Source of the DNA: Burkholderiales bacterium | GTDB lineage: Bacteria; Pseudomonadota; Gammaproteobacteria; Burkholderiales; Casimicrobiaceae | Assembly: GCA_016790165.1 (NCBI GenBank) | Contig: JAEUPL010000027.1 | Coordinates: 21,985-85,984, forward strand | Direction: 5' to 3' | DNA: 64,000 bases | Shown: piece after piece, positions 1 to 10,100 of the stretch | Layout of the letters: every line of letters begins with the position of its first letter | How positions within the stretch are numbered: the stretch's first letter is position 1 | Position numbers and translations under genes: made by a program | Notes under the pieces: generated by a model | Told to the model about the DNA's origin: nothing | Seen by the model: the letters and a program-made list of their open reading frames with translations, nothing else | Database searches by the model: none

Positions 1-1319
1 ATCGCGACCAGTTCGGCGTCTTCCGGTGCGTTCAGGCGCTCACGTTCCTGCGTCAACCGGAGTTGCCGTGCTTGCAGTTGCGCAATGCTCTTCTCGGTAG
101 TGCTTTTCTTCAGCTGCGAAAGCTGCGCCTCGCTGTCGATGGCATTGATCGCCTGCTGAATATCAGCGAGCGCCGCTGAGGCCGTTCGCAGCGCGGTTTC
201 GGCCAGCGGCAAAGCCGTGCTGGCGGTATCAACGAATTCCCTTTGCTCGGCGTGCCTGGCAGCCGCGACGGCAACCGCATCGTTGGCTTCCGCCAGCGCT
301 TCCTCAAGTTGTACCGCTTGCCCTTGCGCGTTATTGAGCCGGGCCTGGCGCTGCTCGACCTCATGGGCCACACGCTGCGCGCGATCCCGCTCGAACGCGA
401 GCTGCTGCTCGATGCGCGTGACTTCCGAATTGATTTCGTAGAAGGCACCTTGCGCCGTGTGTTGCGCGTCGTTCTTGCTGAACACATCCTGGCGCAGGCC
501 TTCCAACTGGGTGGCAAGCGCCTGCACCTCTGTTTCCTTGGCGAGGAGTGCGGTCTCGTTCTCACCGAGCACGCGCACGGCGGACTCGCGCTGCGTGACC
601 GCCTCTTCACGCCGCTGCGCGAAGAGCAGTGCCTGGCTTTCGAGCTTTTCTTTCTCCAGTTCGCGGTAGCGTGCGGCGATCTTCGCCTGGCCTTCGAGGC
701 GCTCCACCTGCGAGGTCAACTCGGTCTGGATGTCGTGGACGCGAGCGAGGTTTTCCCGGGTATCACCCAGACGCCCTTCGGTGTCCTTGCGTCGTTCCTT
801 GTAGCGCGAGACGCCAGCGGCTTCTTCGAGAAAAACGCGCAGCTCTTCGGGCTTGGCCTCGATGATGCGCGAGATCATGCCCTGCTCAATCACCGCGTAG
901 GCCCGCGGACCGAGACCGGTGCCGAGGAACACGTCAAGGATGTCACGGCGGCGAACCGCCTGGTTGTTGATGTAGTAGCTTGACCCCACGTCACGCTGCA
1001 CGACACGCTTGACCGAGAGCTCGGCGTATTGGCTCCACTGCCCTGCCGCACGGCCGCTGGCGTTGTCGAACACCAACTCGACGGACGCCCGGGCCACCGG
1101 CTTGCGCTCGCCACCGCCGTTGAAGATGACGTCGTCCATCGATTCGCCACGCAACGCGGACGCCTTGCTTTCGCCCAGCACCCAGCGCACGGCATCGATC
1201 ACGTTGGACTTGCCGCAGCCATTGGGGCCGACAATGCCGACCAACTGACCGGGCAGCGCGATGGTGGTCGGGTCCACGAATGACTTGAACCCGGAAAGTT
1301 TGATCGATGTGAGGCGCAT
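1..1319 (-). CDS. smc: Chromosome segregation ATPase SMC, N-terminal part (runs off window)
   Basis: SMC is the ATPase core of bacterial condensin, which organises and segregates the chromosome. About 439 codons are visible from the ATG at 1319. The protein begins MRLTSIKLSGFKSF, typical of SMC, then has the Walker A motif GPNGCGKSN near residues 32-40, followed by the globular head and, from about residue 170, a long Glu/Gln/Arg-rich coiled coil that continues past base 1. The hinge, second coiled coil and C-terminal Walker B head lie outside the window. A perfect TATAAT (1433-1438, minus strand) lies about 115 bp upstream. The family call is firm; the gene is incomplete only because the window ends. 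Confidence 0.93.
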   Translation of the reverse strand, partial: MRLTSIKLSGFKSFVDPTTIALPGQLVGIVGPNGCGKSNVIDAVRWVLGESKASALRGESMDDVIFNGGGERKPVARASVELVFDNASGRAAGQWSQYAELSVKRVVQRDVGSSYYINNQAVRRRDILDVFLGTGLGPRAYAVIEQGMISRIIEAKPEELRVFLEEAAGVSRYKERRKDTEGRLGDTRENLARVHDIQTELTSQVERLEGQAKIAARYRELEKEKLESQALLFAQRREEAVTQRESAVRVLGENETALLAKETEVQALATQLEGLRQDVFSKNDAQHTAQGAFYEINSEVTRIEQQLAFERDRAQRVAHEVEQRQARLNNAQGQAVQLEEALAEANDAVAVAAARHAEQREFVDTASTALPLAETALRTASAALADIQQAINAIDSEAQLSQLKKSTTEKSIAQLQARQLRLTQERERLNAPEDAELVA

Positions 1320-1432
1320 GCAGCGAAACGTGACGACGAAGCGTGTGCCCGGAAACCACATTACCCGCCCCCCCGAGCGCGGGACGACCGGGTTCACGGG
1401 GCATATGGTGCCGAGCCTATAAAATCCAATCG

Positions 1433-1438
1433 ATTATA
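1433..1438 (-). promoter_or_regulatory. Candidate -10 box for smc
   Basis: A perfect TATAAT reads on the minus strand upstream of smc. It is one arm of a 7-bp inverted repeat (1416-1422 with 1434-1440), so TATA-like sequence faces both smc and queF. No convincing -35 hexamer was found at 16-18 bp, so this is a weak call. Confidence 0.3.
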
Positions 1439-1483
1439 GGTGCAGCGCCATGCTCGCTAAGCCATTGAAAACACAAGCAAAAA

Positions 1484-1924
1484 ATGACTGAACGCCAACC
1501 CTCCACGCCGACCGCGCCGCAAACCCACCTCGATGTGTTCCCAAATCCGCATCCGGGCCGCGATTATCTGATTCACATCCAGATTCCCGAGTTCACCTGC
1601 CACTGCCCGCTCACCGGGCAGCCGGATTTCGCGCACTTCACCATCGAGTACATCGCCGACGCCACCTGTATCGAGCTCAAGGCCCTCAAGATGTACATGT
1701 GGAGCTTCCGCGACATTGGTGCCTTCCACGAGAAAGTCACCAACGATGTCCTCGACAAAATCGTCGCCACGATTGCACCGCGCTTCGCTCGCGTCACCGC
1801 GCGCTGGAACGTGCGTGGCGGCATCTACACCAACGTGGTCGCCGAGCATCAGGCGCCGGGCTGGTCGCCCAGGCCGGCGGTTGATCTGACGCGCTTTGGT
1901 TTGGCCAATCCCGCCGCCGCATAA
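1484..1924 (+). CDS. queF: NADPH-dependent 7-cyano-7-deazaguanine reductase (preQ0 reductase)
   Basis: QueF reduces preQ0 to preQ1 in the cytoplasm, the last free-base step before insertion into tRNA in queuosine synthesis. The 146-residue length fits the short, unimodal (type I) family. The catalytic Cys41 lies in [11 protein letters not shown], with Asp48 as the expected acid. The T-fold motif region follows ([16 protein letters not shown], around residues 68-83), then FHEKVTNDV. It is transcribed away from smc and converges on the lytic transglycosylase gene with about 21 bp between the stops. No other queuosine gene is nearby, so it is a stand-alone gene here. Confidence 0.95.
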   Translation: MTERQPSTPTAPQTHLDVFPNPHPGRDYLIHIQIPEFTCHCPLTGQPDFAHFTIEYIADATCIELKALKMYMWSFRDIGAFHEKVTNDVLDKIVATIAPRFARVTARWNVRGGIYTNVVAEHQAPGWSPRPAVDLTRFGLANPAAA

Positions 1925-1945
1925 CGGTTCTGCGCTGCTGGCTGT

Positions 1946-3007
1946 TCAACGTTTTAGTGCCCCGTTCAACGCGTATGCCAGAGACCAAACGCTCGATGCA
2001 TACATGCGCGAGCGGTTGTAGCGCGTGATCACGTAGAAATTTTCGAAGACGAGCCAGTACTCGTCGCTGCCATCGGCGCGGTCGAGCGAGATCAGGCCGA
2101 CCTGTGCATCATCATTGGGAAGCGTCACGTCACGATCGCGCGCGGTAATGGTGACGCCAGCCGCAACGTAGTCCTTCAACGCCTTGCGCGGCGCCAGCCC
2201 GCCATCGAACGTCGCAATGATCTCCGGCGAAGGTTTCGCGATCGGAAGCATCACCGGCTCGCCGCGCTGCCAGCCATGTCCCGCCAGAAACGACGCGACT
2301 GAGCCAATGATGTCAGCCGGTGAGTTCCAGAGATCGATTTTCTGGTCATTGTCGAAGTCGACTGCCCACTTGCGGTAACTTCCTGGCATGAACTGCGGCC
2401 AGCCCATGGCGCCCGCAAATGACCCCATGAACTCCAGCGGTGAGCGTTTCTGTTCGCGCGCCAGCAGCAACAGTTCCTTGAGTTCATTGCGAAAAAAATC
2501 GGCGCGACGCGGATAGTCGAACGCGAGCGTAGCGAGCGCATCAATCGCGCGAAAATTGCCGGTGAGACGCCCATAGACCGTCTCGACGCCAATGATCGCC
2601 GCGATGACCGGCGCGGGCACGCCCCAGGCGCGCTCCGCGTTTTCGAACGCGGCACGGTTTGTGCGCATGAAGTCGCCGCCACGCTGGAGCCGGTCGCCAC
2701 CGATGTGACGTGGCCAGTAAACGTGCCACGGCGCGGGAGTGCGAATGGGCGCGTCCATGTAGCCAATCACACGCTCCAGCCGCTTCACACGGGAAAAGAC
2801 GTCGTCCAGCGCCGCGGCATCGTAGCCGGATTCAGCGATGAGCTCCGCCTTCAACGCCGCCAACTCCGGACGATCACGAAAATCCTGCGCGGCGCTCGTG
2901 CCAGCAGCGGCGAGCATTGCGGCCAGCAGCGCGGTCTGTGCGGTTCGCCACAGCGGCTGCGGGCGGCCAAAAATCGCAAAGCAAGTCGTGCCAAACATCA
3001 CCGACAT
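1946..3007 (-). CDS. Lytic murein transglycosylase, MltB/SltB family
   Basis: The enzyme cleaves peptidoglycan glycan strands to 1,6-anhydromuropeptides in the periplasm. The 353-residue protein starts with a hydrophobic export signal (about residues 22-41, ending SAAQ). The SLT_2 domain follows, with the catalytic Glu142 in IIGVETVYGR and the downstream GAMGWPQFMPGSYRKWAVDFD block that defines the MltB family. No clear lipobox Cys follows the signal, so it may be soluble rather than a true MltB lipoprotein. The start codon lies only 9 bp from the divergent pyrD start. A start at the Met at residue 4 is also possible. Confidence 0.9.
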   Translation of the reverse strand: MSVMFGTTCFAIFGRPQPLWRTAQTALLAAMLAAAGTSAAQDFRDRPELAALKAELIAESGYDAAALDDVFSRVKRLERVIGYMDAPIRTPAPWHVYWPRHIGGDRLQRGGDFMRTNRAAFENAERAWGVPAPVIAAIIGVETVYGRLTGNFRAIDALATLAFDYPRRADFFRNELKELLLLAREQKRSPLEFMGSFAGAMGWPQFMPGSYRKWAVDFDNDQKIDLWNSPADIIGSVASFLAGHGWQRGEPVMLPIAKPSPEIIATFDGGLAPRKALKDYVAAGVTITARDRDVTLPNDDAQVGLISLDRADGSDEYWLVFENFYVITRYNRSRMYASSVWSLAYALNGALKR

Positions 3008-3016
3008 AATAGCGGC

Positions 3017-4039
3017 ATGATGTATTCACTATTCCGACCGATTCTTTTCTCACTGGATCCGGAGGCCGCGCACGCGGCAGCGTTCGCCGCACTGGATTTG
3101 CAAGCGCAGCTCGGACTGGCCAAATGCTGGCGTGGAAGCGTCCCTGACACCGAACCCGTGCATCTGATGGGTTTGACGTTTCCGAACCGCGTTGGCCTCG
3201 CGGCCGGACTGGACAAGGACGCTTGGCACCTGTCTGGGCTGGCGCAACTGGGCTTTGGCTTCATTGAAGTCGGCACGCTGACGCCGAAACCGCAGCCAGG
3301 CAATCCGAAGCCAAGGATGTTTCGCCTTCCCGAGCACGAGGCGCTCATCAATCGCCTCGGCTTCAACAATGGCGGCGTGGACGCGGCCTTACCCCGCTTG
3401 CGAGCGCGGCGCGTGGATGTTCCTGTGGGCGTCAATATCGGAAAGAACGCCACGACGCCCATCGAGCGCGCGGCGGACGACTATCTGGCAGCACTTGCGG
3501 CGGTCTACGCGACCGCAGACTACATCACCATCAACATCTCCTCACCCAACACCAGGAATCTGCGTGACCTGCAGGCGCCCGACTCCGTGTCCGCCCTGAT
3601 CTCGACGATCGCGCGCGAAGGCCGGCGGCTCGCGCGGCTCACCGGTCATGCGCGACCAATCGCCGTCAAGATCGCCCCCGATATCGATCCAGCAGCCATC
3701 AACGACGTCGTCAATGCCATCGTCGAGGCGGGTGCCGACGCCATCATTTCAAGCAACACCACGATCCGTCGCGACGGCGTCACCGGCCACGTGTACGCGA
3801 ACGAGACGGGTGGGTTGAGCGGCGCACCATTGACCGCGCTCGCCGATCAGGTTCTGAAGCAGGTCGTCAAGGCGGTGGCCGGGCGGGTTCCCGTCATTGG
3901 TGTCGGCGGTATTCGCTCGGTGGAAGACGCACGGCGCAAGCTCGACCTTGGTGCCGATTTGTTGCAGGTCTATACCGGCTTGCTGTATCGAGGCCCCGGC
4001 TTCGTCGGCGATCTGCTGCGCGGGCTCGCGGGCCGTTAG
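3017..4039 (+). CDS. pyrD: Dihydroorotate dehydrogenase, class 2 (quinone-dependent)
   Basis: PyrD oxidises dihydroorotate to orotate in pyrimidine synthesis, passing electrons to the membrane quinone pool. The 340-residue length matches class 2 enzymes. The N-terminal helical membrane-association segment (MYSLFRPILFSLDPE) is followed by the FMN-binding barrel: GLAAGLDKDA, VGTLTPKPQPGNPKPR, FNNGGVD, and the loop ISSPNTRNLRDLQ carrying the class 2 catalytic Ser. GVGGI and YTGLLYRGP near the C-terminus bind FMN phosphate. Two adjacent ATGs (3017 and 3020) could start it; a much longer reading frame upstream overlaps the divergent transglycosylase and is rejected as a start. Confidence 0.96.
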   Translation: MMYSLFRPILFSLDPEAAHAAAFAALDLQAQLGLAKCWRGSVPDTEPVHLMGLTFPNRVGLAAGLDKDAWHLSGLAQLGFGFIEVGTLTPKPQPGNPKPRMFRLPEHEALINRLGFNNGGVDAALPRLRARRVDVPVGVNIGKNATTPIERAADDYLAALAAVYATADYITINISSPNTRNLRDLQAPDSVSALISTIAREGRRLARLTGHARPIAVKIAPDIDPAAINDVVNAIVEAGADAIISSNTTIRRDGVTGHVYANETGGLSGAPLTALADQVLKQVVKAVAGRVPVIGVGGIRSVEDARRKLDLGADLLQVYTGLLYRGPGFVGDLLRGLAGR

Positions 4040-4052
4040 GCTGACGTCTGGC

Positions 4053-4676
4053 TCATCGCGCGGCCAAGAGCCGCTGAAGGGCCTTGCGCGCGGCCTCCGT
4101 CTTGCCGCGACTCGGGCCGGTGAGCTGCAATCTCACGCCGCCTTGCGCGTCCGGCACCAGACGCTGTCGAACCAGTGGGTGCTCAATCCGAAGCGCGCGG
4201 CGAGCGGCGTCCGCGCGCGGCGTCGCTGGCAGTGACCAGGGCACGTGTTCGCTCGGCAATGTCGATTCGGCGAGGGTGCCACGCACGACCTGCCACCAGG
4301 CAAGGAATTTCCCGTGCGCTCTGGCGGGCTGCCCCGGCAACAACGCCACCGACCCAACCTGACGAACGCCGGCCACAGTCGCTTCGGGCCACGGCGGCAA
4401 GCCGACCTCGGCACGACCTTGCTGCAACGCCTCCATTGACGCGCAAACAAAGTCGTCGCTCTGCTGGCCAAAGCCACCGAAACAAGCCACCGGATGCGGC
4501 CGCTGCAACGCGTCGTGCAACGCGGCCGCAATCGCGACCGGGTCCGCAGGCACCAGCGTTGCAAACTCGAGCGCCGCACTATCCGCGGCGAGGGCACGCG
4601 ATACGGCCGACAGGTGGCGGTCCTCACCCGTGGCGAGCGCATAGTCACCCACAATGAGCAATCCGAGACGGTTCAT
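4053..4676 (-). CDS. CinA/MoaB-like molybdopterin-binding-fold protein
   Basis: A 207-residue protein whose first 100 residues follow the MoCF/CinA pattern: GLLIVGDYALATGEDRHL at residues 4-21 (compare GDEIL-x-G-x-x-x-D of CinA), then CFGGFGQQSDDF near residues 64-75 in place of the usual GGLGPTxDD. The rest is Ala/Arg-rich and has no recognisable domain. Such stand-alone domains occur in betaproteobacteria with unknown substrate. The key acidic and Gly residues are partly changed, so molybdopterin binding is uncertain. It converges on pyrD and lies 48 bp downstream of the DUF1631 gene on the same strand. Confidence 0.6.
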   Translation of the reverse strand: MNRLGLLIVGDYALATGEDRHLSAVSRALAADSAALEFATLVPADPVAIAAALHDALQRPHPVACFGGFGQQSDDFVCASMEALQQGRAEVGLPPWPEATVAGVRQVGSVALLPGQPARAHGKFLAWWQVVRGTLAESTLPSEHVPWSLPATPRADAARRALRIEHPLVRQRLVPDAQGGVRLQLTGPSRGKTEAARKALQRLLAAR

Positions 4677-4724
4677 GGGTGCAAGGCTGTTACCGGTGCG
4701 CCAAACGCGCCGTTGCGCAATGCG

Positions 4725-6968
4725 TCAAGCCGCCTGGAACATGCCGACCAGCGCACGATCCACAATCGGCTCGGATTCGATCATGCGCGCACGATCAGTG
4801 CGGAACCATTCGGCGAGTTCTTCGGGGGTGAGCGAAGCGGCCTTGCGGCCATGCCGAGTAGTAAACAGATACGTCGTTCCCTGCGGACTCACCCAAGCGA
4901 GCTTGGCGTAGGTGAGCGCGCCCTTCTCGTCACTCATTTCAATCCATTGATTACGCTCCATTTGCTTGACGAGTGCGCGGAACGGATCGAATGGTGTGTC
5001 GTTGCTTGCTTCCGGAATTTCCTCCGGCGGCACGTATTCGGGTTGCGCTCCGCGGAGGAGACCGGAGTGCACTTCAAACAGCTTGTCGAAGAACGGTGCA
5101 ATGGTGTCGTCTGACAGCGATTTCAAGCCGGAGCGCAATCGGCGCACCAAACTCGGTACGCGCTGGCTAAGTTGCGCCCGTTCAGCCGGCTGCGCCTTTG
5201 GCGACACACTCCAGATCAGCTCATCCAGCGCTTCGACGGCGCCCTTGTACTCGCCGCTTTCCGGACCATTGGCAAGCAGTTCGTCTTGCAGATGGGGTTG
5301 CCAGGCCACCTCGATGAATTCCTTCACCGGCTGCGGCAGGGCGTGCGCTGCCACCCGCGCATCCACGATGTCTTTCGCCTCTCGCACTGCTGCGAGGTGG
5401 CGATCCGCGGCCTGCGCCTCAGCTGTCTCGGCTTCGATCAGCGGCTTGGCGTTCAGCTCCTGCTCGGCGATGAATTGCTCCATGTCGATGAGCGCCGCCG
5501 TGAACGTCCCAAGATCGTCTGCAAAATCACGGGTGATGTGGTCCACCACGTCCCGAATCTTGCAGAAGAGCGGGTCGTCGATGCCGTCGTCGGGTGACCA
5601 ACCGAGGCCAGTATCCGCCAGGCGGTTAAGGAGTTGACGCGCAGGATGGTTCTTCCGCGAGAAAAATCCGCGATCCAGCATCGCCGCCTTGAGCATGGGG
5701 ATTTGCAGGCGCCCCAACAGCACCTTGATCTCGTCGCGCAGCTCGCGGCGATCCAGCACGAAATCAAACAGCATCGCGACCAGCTCGGTGGTCGTCGCAT
5801 CGAGCACCGAAATTTCGCCGCTGGCGTAGCCGGGAACCACCTCGCGGAGCACCGTTCGCGGCGCCGAGGGGGCAGCAGAGAAGTCAAACGCTTCATGATT
5901 GGCTTGCAGCGTGCTCAGCGTTTCCATCAGCCGACGATCCACGCCCGCCACCAGCGGCGAGCGGATCCCGCCGTTGGCGTTGAATCCGAGTGCAGCGCTG
6001 ACCTGCATCGCCTCCTTGCTCTGAACGAGTCTCGACAACGAGGGGTCAGTGGCCGCCGGCCCACCTGAAATGGTCGGCACGACTTGCTGCAGTCGTTCCA
6101 CCAGCGATACGAGGTTCGACGCCAGTTGCTGCAACGGCAATCCGCCGCCGGAGGGCGTGTTCAGCGTTGACAAGCCGCCCGAGTAGCCGCCTTGGTCGCC
6201 CCCAGCCGCGGCGATGGCCGAAGCGACATCAAAGGTCGTGCCGCTACCACGGCCGCCTTCCGCTCCGCCGTGATCAGGATGACCAGTGCCTACGGCCACT
6301 GCGCCTGCGGCGTGCGCGGCACGGGCACCCGGGATGCTCACGCCCATGTCGGCGAGATGGCGGTTGAGGTCAGCGTAGACATCGTTAAATCCGAGGCCGC
6401 CGAGGCCGGACAGTCCGCGGAGCCATTGCAGATGTGTCTGCGCACCCCCGTCGCTTGCCTTTTGCAGGGCGCTCATCAACGAGCTGACGACGGACTGCGG
6501 CGAAAACGGATCGTCGTCCATTTTCAGCGCGCGATCACCCTTGATCGACGCGATTCGCTGATGCAGCGGTGGCAATTCGTTCAATGATGCACTTTCGATC
6601 GCACGCGCCAGTGCGCGCGCCGCGACGTACTCGTCAAGGACGGCGTCGGACTGTAGTGACAGTTCCATCGCGGGGGAGGCTGCAGCAGTAGGAATCGCGC
6701 ACGGCACCTTGCCGTCGAGCCGGGCGGCCAATTCATCAGCAAACGCCGCACTGATAGCACCACGCAGACGCGTGAGGGATGAGCGGGCGTCAAGCAGCGC
6801 ACTCACCGCCTTCGGCTCGTAGACTTTGACGGCGTTGTCCATCAACAGGTCGGACAGGCGATCAAACGCTGCAGCAAACTGCAAGTTGCTTCGGTGCAGC
6901 ATCAAATCGCGACAGCCCTTCAAGATCGCCGAGGTCGGAATGGCTTTGCTGACAGCTTCAGTCGACAT
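4725..6968 (-). CDS. DUF1631 family protein
   Basis: A 747-residue cytoplasmic protein with no export signal, mostly helical with Gln/Glu/Ala-rich stretches and a Gly-rich linker around residues 220-270. The block FSRKNHPARQLLNRLADTGLGW and a final domain ending near LFTTRHGRKAASLTPEELAEWF are characteristic of DUF1631, a family of unknown function in beta- and gammaproteobacteria that is sometimes mislabelled as thymidine phosphorylase. The start MSTEAVSKAIP at 6968 is preferred; an in-frame ATG at 7061 would add 31 residues of non-conserved-looking sequence. It lies 144 bp downstream of hrpA on the same strand. Confidence 0.8.
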   Translation of the reverse strand: MSTEAVSKAIPTSAILKGCRDLMLHRSNLQFAAAFDRLSDLLMDNAVKVYEPKAVSALLDARSSLTRLRGAISAAFADELAARLDGKVPCAIPTAAASPAMELSLQSDAVLDEYVAARALARAIESASLNELPPLHQRIASIKGDRALKMDDDPFSPQSVVSSLMSALQKASDGGAQTHLQWLRGLSGLGGLGFNDVYADLNRHLADMGVSIPGARAAHAAGAVAVGTGHPDHGGAEGGRGSGTTFDVASAIAAAGGDQGGYSGGLSTLNTPSGGGLPLQQLASNLVSLVERLQQVVPTISGGPAATDPSLSRLVQSKEAMQVSAALGFNANGGIRSPLVAGVDRRLMETLSTLQANHEAFDFSAAPSAPRTVLREVVPGYASGEISVLDATTTELVAMLFDFVLDRRELRDEIKVLLGRLQIPMLKAAMLDRGFFSRKNHPARQLLNRLADTGLGWSPDDGIDDPLFCKIRDVVDHITRDFADDLGTFTAALIDMEQFIAEQELNAKPLIEAETAEAQAADRHLAAVREAKDIVDARVAAHALPQPVKEFIEVAWQPHLQDELLANGPESGEYKGAVEALDELIWSVSPKAQPAERAQLSQRVPSLVRRLRSGLKSLSDDTIAPFFDKLFEVHSGLLRGAQPEYVPPEEIPEASNDTPFDPFRALVKQMERNQWIEMSDEKGALTYAKLAWVSPQGTTYLFTTRHGRKAASLTPEELAEWFRTDRARMIESEPIVDRALVGMFQAA

Positions 6969-7112
6969 AGACGGACAGTTTCGGGACGGAAAACGAGCAA
7001 TCGCGACGGAATGACTGCTTTCCCGATCAAGGCGGTACGGCAGCTCAAATACCATTAGCAATCTAGCACAGAGTTACCAATTTTCGGGTGTCAATTCAAC
7101 GTTTTAGGCGAA

Positions 7113-10100
7113 TCAGCCAACCGCAGTGACGATTTCTGTCCACAGCTTGTCAAGTCGCTTGGCCGAGACTGGATAGGGCGTCTTCAATTCCTGAGCAAAG
7201 AGCGATACGTTCAGCTCCTCGATCTGCCAGCGGAACCCAACCATGGCGGCGGTCGCCGCAGGACCCGCCCGCCCAAGCTCGGCCTGCCAGTCGGTCCAGT
7301 AGTCCGCCAACAGCGGCGCATGCCGAGTCTCGCGCTCTGGCATGCTCTGGTACTTTTCGAGCCGTTTGGCCAGCGCGCGCAGATAACGGGGCAGATGCGG
7401 CAGTTGCGCCCATGGGGTGACGGCGAGAAAACCGGGATGGATCAGGCGGTCCCGCCAGGCGGCGAGCACCGGCACGATGGCTTTGTTGCGAATGGCGGGG
7501 CTGAACAGCACGCCCTGCAGCGCCGCATAAGCCTCCGCGACCTGTGTGAGCGTGCGACCCAGCGCCTCGGCGACCACCGGAAGGCGTTGCTTGGCGCGAG
7601 CAATCTGTTCGCGATAATGCTTTTCGTCACGCGGCAGCGCATCGTCGCCAATGATGGCGCGGTCGGCGAGGGTGGCGAGGAAGTCCGCCAGCAGCTTGTC
7701 CGTGGCGATCGCTGTTTTCAGTTGCAACGCACTCTGATTGAAGCCGCTCGGGCCCTTCTCCCAGTTGCGCAATTGCTGCTTGAGCTCCAGCGAGATCAGC
7801 CGCACCACGCCCTTGCGATGCGCGCGAGCCGCCTCCTGCGCGGTTTCGAACAGACGCACGGCGACGGTTGCTCCTTCGTCCACACAGGCCGGATACGCGG
7901 TGACGTTGCGGCCTGCGCGCTTGACCGGGATGCCTTCGGGCAGGGTGGCGATCGTCCAACCGGTGAGGCCGGTTTTCTCCAGCTCGACCGCAGCACCCGT
8001 CGCGTCGGTCGCACTTGACCCCTGAAACGCCATGCGGGCAACCTGGCCGAGATCCTGCTGCAGTTGGCCCAGATCACGCCCCATGGCAAGCTCGTTGCCT
8101 TCACCGTCCATCACCCTAAAGTTGAGAGCCAAGTGGGCTGGCAGCTCGATGCGATCCCACACACTTGTCGGCAGTTTCAGGTTCAAGTAGTCGCGCAGGA
8201 AGTCCAGCAGAGCCTCCGGCAAGGGCTTTTCGCGTGGCGTGGCAAGCTCAAGGAACGCAGTCACCGTATCGGGCACCGGCTGCACGCGACCGCGTTCTGC
8301 TTTCGGCAGCGCCTTCAAGTACACGGCAATCTTTTCGCGCCACAGCCCAGGAATCAGCCAACTCGCAAAGCGATCCTCGACTGCATTGAGCAGCGGCAAT
8401 GGCAGGCGTACCGTGACGCCGTCCATCACATGCCCAGGCTCGAAGCGATAGCTCACGGGCGCCTCGAAGTCACCCAGCTTGAGGGTCTTCGGGAACTGCG
8501 TTTCGGTAATGGCCTCGGCGCCATGCCGCATCAACTGTTCGCGCGAAAGGCGCAGCGACTGGTCGCGGCTGCCGCGAAGTTCGGCGCGCTCAGTCGGCGG
8601 GAGACTGGTTTGCTCTTCTGCCTTGAGCCACTTTTCGAGGTCGGCCCGCGTAGAAATTTCGCCGGGAATCCGCGCCTTGTAGAAAGCGGCGATGGTGTCC
8701 TCAGAGACCAATACGTCGGTACGCCGGGCCTTGTCCTCCAGCGTCTGCACGTCCTTGACCAGCTTGAGGTTGTGCGCGTAGAAGGCCGCCGCAGTCTCCA
8801 CTTCGCCCATCGCCAGCGCGACGGCGAAGATTTCGTGTGCTTCCGCCGGGGCAATACGGCTGTAGTTGACGCGACGGCGTGGCACGATGGCCAGGCCATA
8901 GAGTGATACCCGCTCACTGGCAACCACCTGCCCGCTGGGGCGATCCCACTTCGGCTCGAAGTAGTTGCGCGTCACCACATCGCCAGCCGCTGACTCGATC
9001 CAGTCCGGATCGATCTTCGCCAGCGTGCGTGCGTAGAGACGAGTGGTTTCAGCCAGCTCCGCCGCGACCAGCCACTTGAGACCTTTCTTGTCGACGCCGC
9101 TGCCGGGGAACGGGTGAAACTTGATGCCACGCGCGCCGAGGTAGAAGTCGCCCTCGTCGCTCCTTACGCCAACGTTGCCGAGCAGACCAGGCAGCAGCGC
9201 GCGATGGAACGCCTCGTACGGGGCCTCCTTCGCCAGTTCGCCATCGGTGTTCCAGTTCAGCTCCCGCAGGGTCTGCGCGAGTTGCCCATGCAGATCACGC
9301 CATTCGCGCAACCGGAGCCAATTGAGGAATTTTTCGCGGCACGCTTGCACCTGCCGCTTGTGGCCGCCTTCTTCCCGAAGGTCGACAAAAAACTTCCAGA
9401 CATTCAGCAGCGACAGGAAGTCACTCTTTGCGTCCTTGAACCATTGGTGCGCACGATCGGCGGCGTCGCGGGCCTCGAACGGCCGTTCACGCGGGTCCGG
9501 CACCGAGAGGGCCGCGGCGATCACCAGCACCTCGGGCAGCACGGCAAGCCGCTTCGCTTCGATCAGCATGCGGCCAATGCGCGGATCAACCGGGATTCGC
9601 GCCAGTTCGCGGCCGATGTGGGTTAACTCGGGCGCGCTCGCGTCACCCGACAAGGCGCCCAGCTCCTGCAATTGCGCCACACCGTCGGCAATAGCGCGGC
9701 TCGACGGCGGCTCGATGAACGGGAACGCCTGCACCCGCCCAAAGCCCAGCGATGCAAGGCGCAGAATCACGCCCGCCAGCGACGAACGCAGGATCTCCGG
9801 GTCGGTGAACTCGCTTCGTGCCTTGAAATCGTCCTCACTGTAAAGGCGCACACAAACGCCCGGCCCCACGCGTCCACAGCGACCGGCGCGCTGGTTGGCG
9901 CTGGCCTGCGAGACTTTTTCGATCTGCAGCAACTGCACTTTGTTGCGCACGCTGTAGCGGTTCAACCGGGCGAGACCGGTGTCGACGACGTATCGGATGC
10001 CAGGCACCGTCAGTGAGGTTTCCGCGACGTTGGTCGATAGCACCACCCGCCGACCGTTGGAGCCGGAGAAGATGCGCTGCTGGTCCTGTACCGAAAGCCG

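Noticed and set aside
1946-7107. A shared 12-mer (TAAAACGTTGAA) near the 3' ends of the transglycosylase and hrpA genes
   Set aside because: In one case it is coding sequence ending in the stop and in the other it is past the stop; no structure or further similarity surrounds it, so it is taken as chance.
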